NCBI RefSeq assembly: GCF_000239695.1
Contig: NZ_JH470338.1
Span: 647,958-711,957 of the forward strand
Source of the DNA: Actinomyces graevenitzii C83
GTDB taxonomy: Bacteria; Actinomycetota; Actinomycetes; Actinomycetales; Actinomycetaceae
DNA length: 64,000 bases
Direction: 5' to 3'
The notes under the pieces were generated by a model that saw only the letters and a list, made by a program, of their open reading frames with translations, was not told the origin of the DNA and did no database searches. Position 1 is the first letter of the stretch; each line of letters starts with the position of its first letter. The position numbers were made by a program, and so were the translations under genes. Shown here in pieces: positions 1-7,946 of the stretch.

Positions 1-96
1 TCATTATACATCCCGTGTTCCGGGGTGTTGCTACTGGACGATCGGCTTGCCGCCGATGGACATGGGGGCGCGGGTACGGGCCTCCAACAGTTTGAT
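1..96. other. flank outside the IS remnant
   Basis: Sequence before the IS end. On the minus strand one frame reads a short protein tail (LLEARTRAPMSIGGKPIVQ then stop) that could be the end of a gene interrupted by the insertion sequence. It is too short to identify. Confidence 0.3.
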
Positions 97-1190
97 GGCT
101 CTTCAGAGTTGAGTGTGGGTGGAGGCATCTAGACCTTCTGCGATGAGGATTCGGAGTTGGTAGCTGGTGGGGTTGCGGTAGCCTCTGGCGGTGCGTCTGC
201 CCAGCTCGATAATGTCCGTTGATGGCTTCCGTGGAGCCGTTGCTTGCTCCGTCGGTGTCGAAGTAGTCGTCGAGTGCGTCCTTCCACTTGCGCAGGGTCC
301 GCCCCAGGCGAGCGATTTCGGAGATGGACAGGCTGGTAGGCGCTCGATGAGACGAGCGGCCAGGCGTTGGCCTTGGGTGGGTGTGGCTTGGTGGAAGAAC
401 TCGCGCACTTGCCCGGTGAAGGTAGGCGACGTCGACACTGATGTGCGCTTCATCTGCCGTGAAGGCCTCACGGAGGCGTTCTTTCTGTCCCTGGAAGGGA
501 TCCACCGTCGCGATCTGGATACCGGAGCGAAAGTCTTCGCCGCGCTCTTCTAGCCAGTTCTCATGCATGGTGCCAGATCTGCCTGGGACCAGGTCCACTC
601 AAGCGGGCCGTGGGATGATCCTCCCCTAGACGTGGTCCACGATGCCGGTGAGCTCACGGGGGCCCCGTCGACGTCGGTCCTGGTGATGCCACACATGCTC
701 ATCAACCCCCAGCACCCGAACCCCCGCAAAAACGGGCAGGGTCATCAGATGCGGCTTGCAGACACGGCTTGATATGGGACCATACGGTATTCCACGTGGT
801 GCGACATATCCAGCGTCGCTTAAACCACCGGAACCTTGCCGGGACCCCGGCCCAGGGCGCGTCGATCACCTCCACCACCACGCACCCGTGGCCTTGAGCA
901 AGTCACCGCGCATCCAGGGCACCCCGCCAGCTGGTTGCACGACTCAACATCGAGCATCAGAGTATCTGGGGTGCGAGTCACGCTCATCAGATGGAAGCCC
1001 TCCAAACTGACGAGCAGATCACACCGATCACACCGATCAAGCGACACGGAGCAGCAGCAGGTAGGGCCAGACACCACCCGAGGTCCTTTGAAGATCGCGG
1101 GGGTTGAAGTCCGCTCATCACCTGGGACCTCGACCTCTACCCGCAACCCCCGCTCAACACCCACTCACCCACACTCAACTCGGAAGAGCC
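97..1190 (-). mobile_element. decayed ISL3-family insertion sequence
   Basis: The element is bounded by 24-bp terminal inverted repeats at 97-120 and 1167-1190, which begin GGCTCTTC at the outer edge and differ at one base. Between them, on the minus strand, are pieces of an ISL3-type transposase. At about 1.1 kb it is shorter than intact ISL3 elements, which fits internal deletion. The outer 8 bases at the two ends do not match, so no target duplication is visible. A third copy of the transposase-start end lies at 6813, on the other side of the restriction operon. Confidence 0.8.
103..1164 (-). pseudogene. ISL3-family transposase, frameshifted remnant
   Basis: Read on the minus strand, 1164-820 gives an N-terminal piece containing LEGFHLMSVTRTPDTLMLDV and CPGC, the zinc-finger start typical of ISL3 transposases. 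The piece at 471-103 contains IIELGRRTARGYRNPTSYQL, the conserved end of the same family. The pieces are in different frames and the middle is broken by stops, so no functional transposase can be made. Confidence 0.75.
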
Positions 1191-1217
1191 GTTAAACGAT
1201 CAAGAAGCAGAGGAGTA

Positions 1218-1454
1218 ATGATAAGAACCTGCTACGATTTATTGTGAAAGAAGCTCGTCAACGAAGGCTGACTGAAGCGCGATCTTCAGGTCAAGGCAGA
1301 CATCAGTACTGGCACCGTCGCCAAGCTCGATGGAAACGAGAATGTCACTACCACCGTGCTCGTTAAAATCGCTGAAGCGTCGGTCCGAGAACTGATCAAT
1401 ATCGCGGAGATTGTCGAAGACATGGAGGAGGAGAGCAATGTCAAAGCTCACTGA
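1218..1454 (+). pseudogene. XRE/Cro-type regulator of the RM operon, two in-frame stops
   Basis: An ATG at 1218 follows an AGGAG ribosome site. The frame reads MIRTCYDLL, stop (TGA 1245), KKLVNEG, stop (TGA 1269), LKRDLQVKADISTGTVAKLD, then GNENVTTTVLVKIAEA and IAEIVED, ending with TGA at 1452. This matches the small HTH family (Cro/C1 type) often found directly in front of type I restriction genes; the first stop replaces the usual tryptophan. The end overlaps the hsdR start by 17 nt. It was probably the operon autoregulator; without it expression of hsdRMS may be altered. Expression of the C-terminal part from an internal start cannot be excluded. Confidence 0.75.
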
Positions 1455-3837
1455 AGAGGATGTCAAGCTCAGGTTCATTACACCTGCGATCACAGAGACG
1501 GCTGGTTGGCGTAAAGAGCAACTTCGTATGGAGCTTGTCATCGCTCCTGGCCAGGTCATTGTTCAAGGTGCCAAGACCAAACGGGGCGAGATCAGCAAAG
1601 CGGATTACGTGCTGCTTGGTTCGAAGTCGCGTAAGCCGCTTGCGGTTGTTGAAGCCAAGGACATGGAGCACACTGTCCGTGCAGGTCTGCAGCAGGCACT
1701 AGGTTATGCCGCGAAGCTTGACGCCCCGTTCGCCTACTCGTCAAACGGCAAGGGCTTCATCGAGCACGACTTCTTCACCGGCATTGAGCGAGAGATCGGC
1801 TTGGATGAGTTCCCTACCGAGGATGAGTTGTGGCAACGCTATCTGGTTGGCAAAGGACTTGACGCTCAGGGTGCGGCACTGATTGCTGAGCCATATCATG
1901 TTGACCCGTTCAAACCGCAAGAAGCTCGCTATTACCAGCAGGTAGCGGTAGACCGCACGCTGGAAGCAATCGCACAAGGCGACCGCCGTCTACTCCTGGT
2001 GATGGCCACCGGCACCGGCAAGACATTCACGGCCTTTCAGATTATTTGGCGGCTCCTCAAAGCTGGAACAGTGAAACGGGTACTGTACCTTGCCGACCGC
2101 AACGTGCTGATCGATCAGACCATCACCGGCGACTTCGAGCCACTCTCTGGCCGCATCACCAAGGTCAGAGGCAAGCACTTGGATTCCTCTTACGAGGTTT
2201 ACATGAGCCTGTATCAACAGCTCGCTGGTGGGGAGGGTGAAGAACCATTCCGGCAGTTCAAACCAGAGTTCTTTGACCTCGTCATCATTGACGAGTGTCA
2301 CCGTGGATCAGCACGCGAAGAATCGCTGTGGCGACGTGTCCTCGACTATTTCTCTAGCGCCATCCACATTGGTATGACGGCAACACCGAAAGAAACCAAG
2401 GAAGTGTCGAACATCGACTACTTTGGTGAGCCTGTCTACACCTACAGTTTGAAACAGGGAATCGAGGATGGCTTCCTCGCTCCGTATAAGGTGATCCGTG
2501 TTGGCTTGGACGTCGACTTGGAGAACTGGCGACCGTTCGAGGGGCAAGTCGACGTTGATGGCAACGAAGTTGAGGATCGCGAGTACAATATCAAGGATTA
2601 CGACCGTAACCTCATCATTGATGAGCGCACCCAGATGGTCGCCAAGTACGTGACGTCCTGGCTGGAGAAGTACGGCACTGATTCGAAGACCATCGTCTTC
2701 TGCGTCGATATTGAGCATGCTGAACGAATGCGCCAAGCCCTAGCGAAAGAGAACCTTGAGCGGGTCATCAAAGACTATCGGTATGTTATGAAGATCACCG
2801 GTGATGATAATGAGGGCAAGGGTCAGCTCGATAACTTCGCTGACGTCAACGAGCAGTACCCGACAGTGGTCACCACATCGAAACTGCTCACGACGGGTGT
2901 CAACGTCAAAACGATCAAGCTCATCGTCTTGGAGGCCAATATCGGGTCGATGACGGAATTCAAACAGATTGTCGGACGCGGCACCCGACTTGATCCTGAA
3001 CATGGGAAAAAGTTTTTCACAATCATGGACTTCCGTGGATCGACCCGACTCTTCGCCGACCCAGACTTCGACGGCAACCCTGCGGGCAGCATAGACATGC
3101 CTTTGCCCGCGCCCGGAGATGATGATGAGATCTCCGTACCCGAATGGCCAGACGACGAAACACTAGAAGATGACGGGTTTGAGGAGGGTATTGAGGACTT
3201 CGGCCCAGATGATGTGATCGTCTGTGAGCCGCCGTGGATCACCGACCCAGACTCTGAAAAGCGAGGGAAGGTGCGAGTTCGGGGTGTTGAAGTCAAATTG
3301 CTCAACGAACGTGTACAGTATGTTAATCCAGTCACCGGAAAACTCGTAACCGAATCGATCCGCGACTTCTCGAAGCGGTCATTGCTGAACACGTACTCCA
3401 GCCTCGACTCGTTCCTTACCGCTTGGTCGCAGGCCGAGCGAAAGGACGAACTCATCGGCCAGCTCAGCAGCCGTGGCGTCTTCCTTGAGGCGATACGCGA
3501 AGAAGCTGACGGTAGGTTCTTCGACGTTGACGATTTCGACCTGATCCTCCACGTTGCCTTCGACAAGCCTCCACTGACCAAACAAGAGCGTATCGATCAC
3601 GTCAAGAAGCGCGGTTACCTCCACAAATACTCAGACACGTGCCGCGAAGTGTTGGAAGCGCTCTTGGATAAGTACGCAGATATCGGTATATCTGAAATCG
3701 AAACAACCAGAGTCCTCAGCGTTGACCCATTCACCCAGTACGGGTCACCGAAGAAGATTGCCCGCCTCTTCGGAGGACGCAATGCCTACCTCCAGGCCAT
3801 TCGTGAACTCGAAGACGCCCTCTACGAAGCTGCATAA
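1438..3837 (+). CDS. hsdR: type I restriction enzyme subunit R (HsdR)
   Basis: This is the motor and nuclease subunit of a type I restriction-modification complex, about 799 residues. An N-terminal HSDR_N nuclease core shows D56 and the E72-x-K74 pair (LAVVEAK). Next comes an SF2 helicase with Walker A ATGTGKT near residue 190, DECH near 285 and motif VI QIVGRGTR, followed by an EcoEI-type C-terminal region with an acidic linker near 560-600. The ATG at 1438 is chosen because GGAGGAGAG precedes it; a TTG nine codons upstream lacks this. First gene of hsdR-hsdM-hsdS, intact across all recognisable motifs. Confidence 0.93.
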   Translation: MSKLTEEDVKLRFITPAITETAGWRKEQLRMELVIAPGQVIVQGAKTKRGEISKADYVLLGSKSRKPLAVVEAKDMEHTVRAGLQQALGYAAKLDAPFAYSSNGKGFIEHDFFTGIEREIGLDEFPTEDELWQRYLVGKGLDAQGAALIAEPYHVDPFKPQEARYYQQVAVDRTLEAIAQGDRRLLLVMATGTGKTFTAFQIIWRLLKAGTVKRVLYLADRNVLIDQTITGDFEPLSGRITKVRGKHLDSSYEVYMSLYQQLAGGEGEEPFRQFKPEFFDLVIIDECHRGSAREESLWRRVLDYFSSAIHIGMTATPKETKEVSNIDYFGEPVYTYSLKQGIEDGFLAPYKVIRVGLDVDLENWRPFEGQVDVDGNEVEDREYNIKDYDRNLIIDERTQMVAKYVTSWLEKYGTDSKTIVFCVDIEHAERMRQALAKENLERVIKDYRYVMKITGDDNEGKGQLDNFADVNEQYPTVVTTSKLLTTGVNVKTIKLIVLEANIGSMTEFKQIVGRGTRLDPEHGKKFFTIMDFRGSTRLFADPDFDGNPAGSIDMPLPAPGDDDEISVPEWPDDETLEDDGFEEGIEDFGPDDVIVCEPPWITDPDSEKRGKVRVRGVEVKLLNERVQYVNPVTGKLVTESIRDFSKRSLLNTYSSLDSFLTAWSQAERKDELIGQLSSRGVFLEAIREEADGRFFDVDDFDLILHVAFDKPPLTKQERIDHVKKRGYLHKYSDTCREVLEALLDKYADIGISEIETTRVLSVDPFTQYGSPKKIARLFGGRNAYLQAIRELEDALYEAA

Positions 3838-3853
3838 GGAGCACAAGTAGCTA

Positions 3854-5326
3854 ATGAGCCTGAACTCGTTCATCTCAACCTCCCGCAAGATCATGCGCGG
3901 AGACGCCGGGGTCGACGGCGACGCCCAACGCATCGCCCAACTCACCTGGCTGTTATTCCTCAAGGTCTACGACGCGAAAGAAGCCGACTGGGAGTTCCAC
4001 AACCCCGCCTACCAGTCGATCATCCCCAAACATCTCCGCTGGCGATCTTGGGCACCCGACCGAAAAGACGGACGCTCCAAGACCGGTGAGGAACTGCTGA
4101 CGTTCCTCAACACTGAACTCTTCCCAGTCCTCAAATCGCTGCCGATCACCGCATCGACGCCGCTCAGTCAATCCGTGGTTCGGGCAGTGTTCGAGGATTC
4201 GAACCAGTACATGAAGGACGGCATCCTCATCCGTCAACTCGTTAACCTGATCGACGAGATTGACTTCGAGGACTATACAGACCGGCATGCTTTCGGCGAG
4301 ATCTACGAGACCTTGCTGAAAGAACTCCAAAGCGCGGGCAGCTCAGGTGAGTACTACACGCCGCGCGCGGTCACCGACTTCATGATCGAAATGATCAACC
4401 CCAGGCTCGGAGAGACCGTCGCGGACTTCGCAGCCGGAACAGCCGGGTTCCTCACCTCAACGCTCAAACACCTCGACGAACAGGTCGAAAGCGTCGAAGA
4501 CCGCGAGGCATATCGCTCCAGCGTTTACGGCATTGAGAAGAAGCCAATGCCGTACCTACTTGGCGTGACCAACCTACTGTTACACGACGTCGACCAGCCC
4601 CAGTTCATTCACGGCAACTCACTCGAACGCAACGTGCGCGACTTCAAAGACAGCGAGAAGTTCGACGTCGTCACCATGAACCCGCCCTACGGCGGCACAG
4701 AGCAAGAATCGGTCAAAGCGAACTTCCCGCAAACCTTCCGTTCCTCTGAAACCGCAGACCTATTCATCGCGCTCATCACCTACCGGCTCAAACGACACGG
4801 AAGAGCCGGGGTCGTACTGCCCGACGGGTTCCTCTTCGGCAACGACGGCGCAAAACTCGCACTGAAGGAACGGCTCCTCAAGGAGTTCAACCTCCACACC
4901 ATCATCCGCCTGCCGGGCTCTGTGTTCTCGCCCTACACCTCCATTGCTACCAACCTGCTGTTCTTCGACAACACCGGTACAACCAAGGAGACCTGGTACT
5001 ACCGAGTAGACCTCCCCGAAGGCTACAAAGCGTTCTCCAAGACCAGACCAATGCTGAGGGAACACCTGGCCGACGCCGCTGAGTGGTGGATGGATCGCCG
5101 AGAGCTCGAAGACGCTGACGGCAACCCCAAAGCCCAGCGGTTCACCGCCGATCAACTTATCGAGGGCGGTTACAACCTTGACCTCTGCGGCTTCCCGCAA
5201 CAAACAACCGTCGTGCTCAGCCCAGAAGAAACAATCGCTGATTACAAGACCAAACGAGCCGAACTCGACGCGCAAATCGACGCCAAGATCGCCCAAATTG
5301 AAGCGCTCCTGGCGGTGACCGAATGA
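3854..5326 (+). CDS. hsdM: type I restriction-modification DNA methyltransferase (HsdM)
   Basis: N6-adenine methyltransferase subunit that modifies the sites recognised by HsdS and joins the restriction complex. It has the HsdM N-terminal helical domain (about 1-130), then the N6-MTase domain with SAM motif I DFAAGTAGF at 191-199 and catalytic motif IV NPPYGG at about 276-281; GEYYTPRAV before motif I is typical. Motif I departs from the common DPAAGTGGF at two positions (P to F, G to A). Length of 490 aa is normal. It starts 16 nt after hsdR and overlaps hsdS by 4 nt, so translation is probably coupled. Confidence 0.94.
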   Translation: MSLNSFISTSRKIMRGDAGVDGDAQRIAQLTWLLFLKVYDAKEADWEFHNPAYQSIIPKHLRWRSWAPDRKDGRSKTGEELLTFLNTELFPVLKSLPITASTPLSQSVVRAVFEDSNQYMKDGILIRQLVNLIDEIDFEDYTDRHAFGEIYETLLKELQSAGSSGEYYTPRAVTDFMIEMINPRLGETVADFAAGTAGFLTSTLKHLDEQVESVEDREAYRSSVYGIEKKPMPYLLGVTNLLLHDVDQPQFIHGNSLERNVRDFKDSEKFDVVTMNPPYGGTEQESVKANFPQTFRSSETADLFIALITYRLKRHGRAGVVLPDGFLFGNDGAKLALKERLLKEFNLHTIIRLPGSVFSPYTSIATNLLFFDNTGTTKETWYYRVDLPEGYKAFSKTRPMLREHLADAAEWWMDRRELEDADGNPKAQRFTADQLIEGGYNLDLCGFPQQTTVVLSPEETIADYKTKRAELDAQIDAKIAQIEALLAVTE

Positions 5327-6735
5327 TAGCCGACCGCCTCCGCGCTGCCATCCTCCAAGCCGCCATCAGCGGCAGGCTCACAGATCAGCGTCCAGAAGAC
5401 GGAACTGCTGAAGAGCTTCTCGAACACATCGTTGCAGAACGGGCGGCGCTGGTCAAAAAGAAGAAGATCAAGAAGCAGAAGCTGCTTCCACGTGTCAACG
5501 CAGACGATCAAGCGTTTGTTTTGCCCACGAGCTGGTCATGGATCAGCTTTGGGGAGACCATTAGCCTCTTGTCTGGGAGAGACCTCACCCCTGAACAATA
5601 TTCAGATAGGCCTGATGGTATCCCCTACATTACTGGTGCGAGTAACTTTGCCAATGGTTCTATCATCGTCAATCGATGGACTGCACAGCCATTAACGGTT
5701 GCCCACCGAGGCGACCTGCTGATTACCTGCAAGGGAACTATTGGCGATCTTGCTGTGCTGGAAGAGTCGGAAGCTCATATCGCTCGACAGATCATGGCGA
5801 TAACTTGCTTGCAAGTTCGACGCGGATACATCGCTGCGTTCCTCGAATATTCAGTCGCTGCCTTAAAGGCACAAGCGAAAAGTATGATTCCAGGAATTAG
5901 TCGCGACATGCTGCTCACAACACCGCTTCCTCTCCCGCCGCTCGCCGAGCAAGAACGGATTGTTGCCAAGCTTGACGCGTTACTGCCGCTCATTGATCAA
6001 CTTGCTGAACTTGAGAGAGAGAGAGAGTATCTAGACCGCGAGTTCGCTAAAGCAATCGAACGCGCGATCCTCCAAGCCGCCATCAGCGGCAAACTCACCA
6101 AGCAACACCCCGAAGACGGCACCGCAGAAGAACTCCTCGAAACCATCAAAACCGAACGCCAGCAACTCGAAAAGGAGGGAAGAATTAAAAAGCAGAAACC
6201 ACTGCCATCAGTGGAAAAAACAGACGAACCCCTTGAGCTGCCAGATACGTGGGAATGGGCCCAGATCGGATCTATTGTTGATCTTATTAACGGACGCGCA
6301 TACAAGCGTCAAGAACTACAAACTTCCGGTAAGTGGCCAGTGCTAAGGGTCGGTAATCTATTTACAAATGAGACCTGGTACTACTCTGACCTCGATCTGG
6401 AGGATGACAAGTACTGCAGCAACGGCGACCTGCTTTATGCATGGTCAGCTTCCTTTGGCCCGCATATATGGCGCGGGGAGAAGTCGATTTTCCATTACCA
6501 CATCTGGAAGGTACGTCATTATTCTATGAATCGCGACTACCTTAACTATGTTCTTCAGTGGGATGTGGAGCGCATTCGTACTGCGACAACCGGTTCCACG
6601 ATGGTTCACGTGTCAATGACGAACATGAGACCACGCACAATCCCAGTAGCTCCGATCGAGGAGCAAGATCGAATCGTAAAAAGGTTAGATAGTTTGCTTC
6701 CTTTGGTGGACCAAATCGGCAAGCTTGTGTTGTGA
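5323..6735 (+). CDS. hsdS: type I restriction specificity subunit (HsdS)
   Basis: Target-recognition subunit that sets the DNA sequence read by the HsdM/HsdR complex. Two target recognition domains lie at about residues 60-200 and 300-440. Each follows a conserved helical repeat starting AILQAAISG (about 9-50 and 248-290), with a central linker LAELEREREYLDREFAKA between. The 470-aa protein begins with ATGA overlapping the hsdM stop. Two features point to variability: a 25-bp identical DNA repeat in frame at 5350 and 6067, and a (GA)7 tract at 6013. The C-terminus (LLPLVDQIGKLVL) is short but plausible. Confidence 0.92.
   Translation: MIADRLRAAILQAAISGRLTDQRPEDGTAEELLEHIVAERAALVKKKKIKKQKLLPRVNADDQAFVLPTSWSWISFGETISLLSGRDLTPEQYSDRPDGIPYITGASNFANGSIIVNRWTAQPLTVAHRGDLLITCKGTIGDLAVLEESEAHIARQIMAITCLQVRRGYIAAFLEYSVAALKAQAKSMIPGISRDMLLTTPLPLPPLAEQERIVAKLDALLPLIDQLAELEREREYLDREFAKAIERAILQAAISGKLTKQHPEDGTAEELLETIKTERQQLEKEGRIKKQKPLPSVEKTDEPLELPDTWEWAQIGSIVDLINGRAYKRQELQTSGKWPVLRVGNLFTNETWYYSDLDLEDDKYCSNGDLLYAWSASFGPHIWRGEKSIFHYHIWKVRHYSMNRDYLNYVLQWDVERIRTATTGSTMVHVSMTNMRPRTIPVAPIEEQDRIVKRLDSLLPLVDQIGKLVL
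5350..6091 (+). repeat. in-frame direct repeats within hsdS
   Basis: A 25-bp perfect repeat occupies 5350-5374 and 6067-6091, inside longer imperfect repeats encoding the two AILQAAISG helices. The spacing is 717 bp, exactly 239 codons, so recombination between copies would delete or swap the first recognition domain without a frameshift. Confidence 0.85.
6013..6027 (+). repeat. (GA)7 dinucleotide tract in hsdS
   Basis: Seven GA units plus a G encode the linker ERERE between the two recognition halves. Gain or loss of one unit would frameshift hsdS after its first recognition domain. Whether it slips in vivo is not shown. Confidence 0.85.
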
Positions 6736-6812
6736 TCACCAAGGTTCACTTTCGAGGCTTTCATCGTTTCAAGGAGAACGTCTTCGACTTCGACGAGATG
6801 ATGGGCTTTATC
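6732..6812 (+). pseudogene. truncated start of an AAA/RecF-like ATPase gene
   Basis: A GTG at 6732 overlaps the hsdS stop (GTGA) and opens a frame reading MITKVHFRGFHRFKENVFDF and DEMMGF up to the IS end at 6813. This resembles the first strand and helix of RecF/OLD-type ATPases (ITKLHIxNFRxFKD), in which a Walker A loop would follow. Nothing of the rest survives. The tight overlap suggests a fourth gene once co-translated with hsdS. Identification rests on about 27 residues and is tentative. Confidence 0.45.
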
Positions 6813-6862
6813 GGCTCTTCCGAGTTGAGTGTGGGTGACCGGGTGTTGGTCGGGGGTTGCGG
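6813..6862 (+). repeat. solo ISL3-type IS end
   Basis: About 50 bp match, with roughly four differences, the reverse complement of the transposase-start end of the insertion sequence at 1190-1141. It begins GGCTCTTCCGAGTTGAGTGT. No transposase follows; the sequence runs directly into an MFS transporter remnant. This looks like the scar of an IS-associated deletion. Confidence 0.8.
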
Positions 6863-7720
6863 CGAGCATGATGAGCAGTGCTACGACCATGAGGATGGCC
6901 GAAACAGCCAATGGCGTCGAATAGTGCGGACTAAACACGAGAAGACTGGTAAGCCCGGCAACTCCCGTGGTAGCACCCATTTGGTGGCCGGTGTTGACGA
7001 TGCCGGAAGCAGCTCCCGCCTCGCTGGGGCTGCTTTGCCAGATCCCCACGGAGGTGATTGGGCCAAAGGATGCACCCTGCCCAAGTCCAGTTAGGAGCAG
7101 GCGTCGGAGCCCGAAACGAGTGACAAGGGAACTGACCATCATCCCGGTGGCACCTTGCGGGACGCAATTGACGAGCATGAGCAAACCGGCGGTCAGGGCA
7201 GAGTATCCCAGGGTGAGCTCAAAGTATTGGGTGGTCATGAAGTACATGCCGAAAAGGGACGTGGCAAACAGGAGTCGGGCAATTAGTGTCAAGCCACGAA
7301 CCCGGTGGTGCCACAGGTGCTCGGGAAGAATTGGCGCAGAAGCTTTACGCTCCCAGGCAACAGCCATGACAAGAACGATCGCCCCAATTATTCCTGGCAT
7401 AACACTGCGTTCCACTAGGGCTAGGGTGATCAGAAACATGGAACCGGTCAGCAGGACCGCACCTAGCACGTCGAACCGGCCCGGCCGTGAAGGTAAAGCA
7501 GGTAAAAACCGCACGGCAAGCACGAGTACTACCACCGCGATGGGGACATTAATCCAGAACCGAACCGCCAAGATAAGAAAGCAGTGATAAACCCGCCGAT
7601 CAGCATCCCGCCAGAGGATCCCAGACCGGCCATTGTGCCGTAGGCAGCCGTGACCCGGGTCCGTTTGACCGTGTCATGAAAGACGGCCGTAATGAGCGTC
7701 AGGGACGTGCGCGCAACTAC
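6863..7720 (-). pseudogene. MFS drug-efflux transporter (EmrB/QacA type), broken
   Basis: The minus strand encodes parts of a DHA2-family exporter: AYGTMAGLGSSGGMLIGGFI in one frame near 7650, then after a 1-nt shift WINVPIAVVV near 7560 and further membrane segments. LLLTG is joined directly to LGQGASFGPITSVGI, so several helices are missing between them. The gene ends at ML-A before the IS end at 6862, and its start is absent upstream of about 7720. Frameshift, internal deletion and loss of both ends make it non-functional. Confidence 0.8.
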
Positions 7721-7816
7721 AGCGGCGCCGTCGTCGAGAGTTAAGCCAGCAGCAACGATGGCCCCAGTGGCTTCGCTCTCGACGCCGGCAAGGCCCAGCT
7801 CGCCGCCGTTACCTAC

Positions 7817-7874
7817 AAAATCGTCCGTCGCCTATAAAAACAGTATTGAAAAATCATAGGCGACGGACGATTTT
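7817..7874. terminator. perfect 19-bp inverted repeat, likely bidirectional terminator
   Basis: The arms at 7817-7835 and 7856-7874 are perfectly complementary, start with AAAA, end with TTTT and enclose a 20-nt loop. It lies 70 nt beyond the stop of the Na+/H+ antiporter gene and can form on either strand. On the plus strand the left arm also encodes the tail YKIVRRL-stop of an unidentified short frame. Confidence 0.55.
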
Positions 7875-7946
7875 ACCTGTAAATCTCAGGCGCAGGCCCC
7901 AGACCAAGCTGCAACCCAGCGGCCCTGACAGCCGCAACCCAGCCAT

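Noticed and set aside
1411..1437. TTG start of hsdR nine codons upstream
   Set aside because: No ribosome site precedes it, whereas GGAGGAG stands before the ATG at 1438.
2823..3581. 252-codon open frame antisense to hsdR
   Set aside because: Ser/Arg-rich shadow of the coding strand with no ribosome site or family resemblance; hsdR motifs explain the region.
97..6862. Composite transposon carrying the RM operon
   Set aside because: Only one end survives on the right side, the left element is decayed, and no matching target duplication is seen. The layout fits IS-related scars better than a functional transposon.
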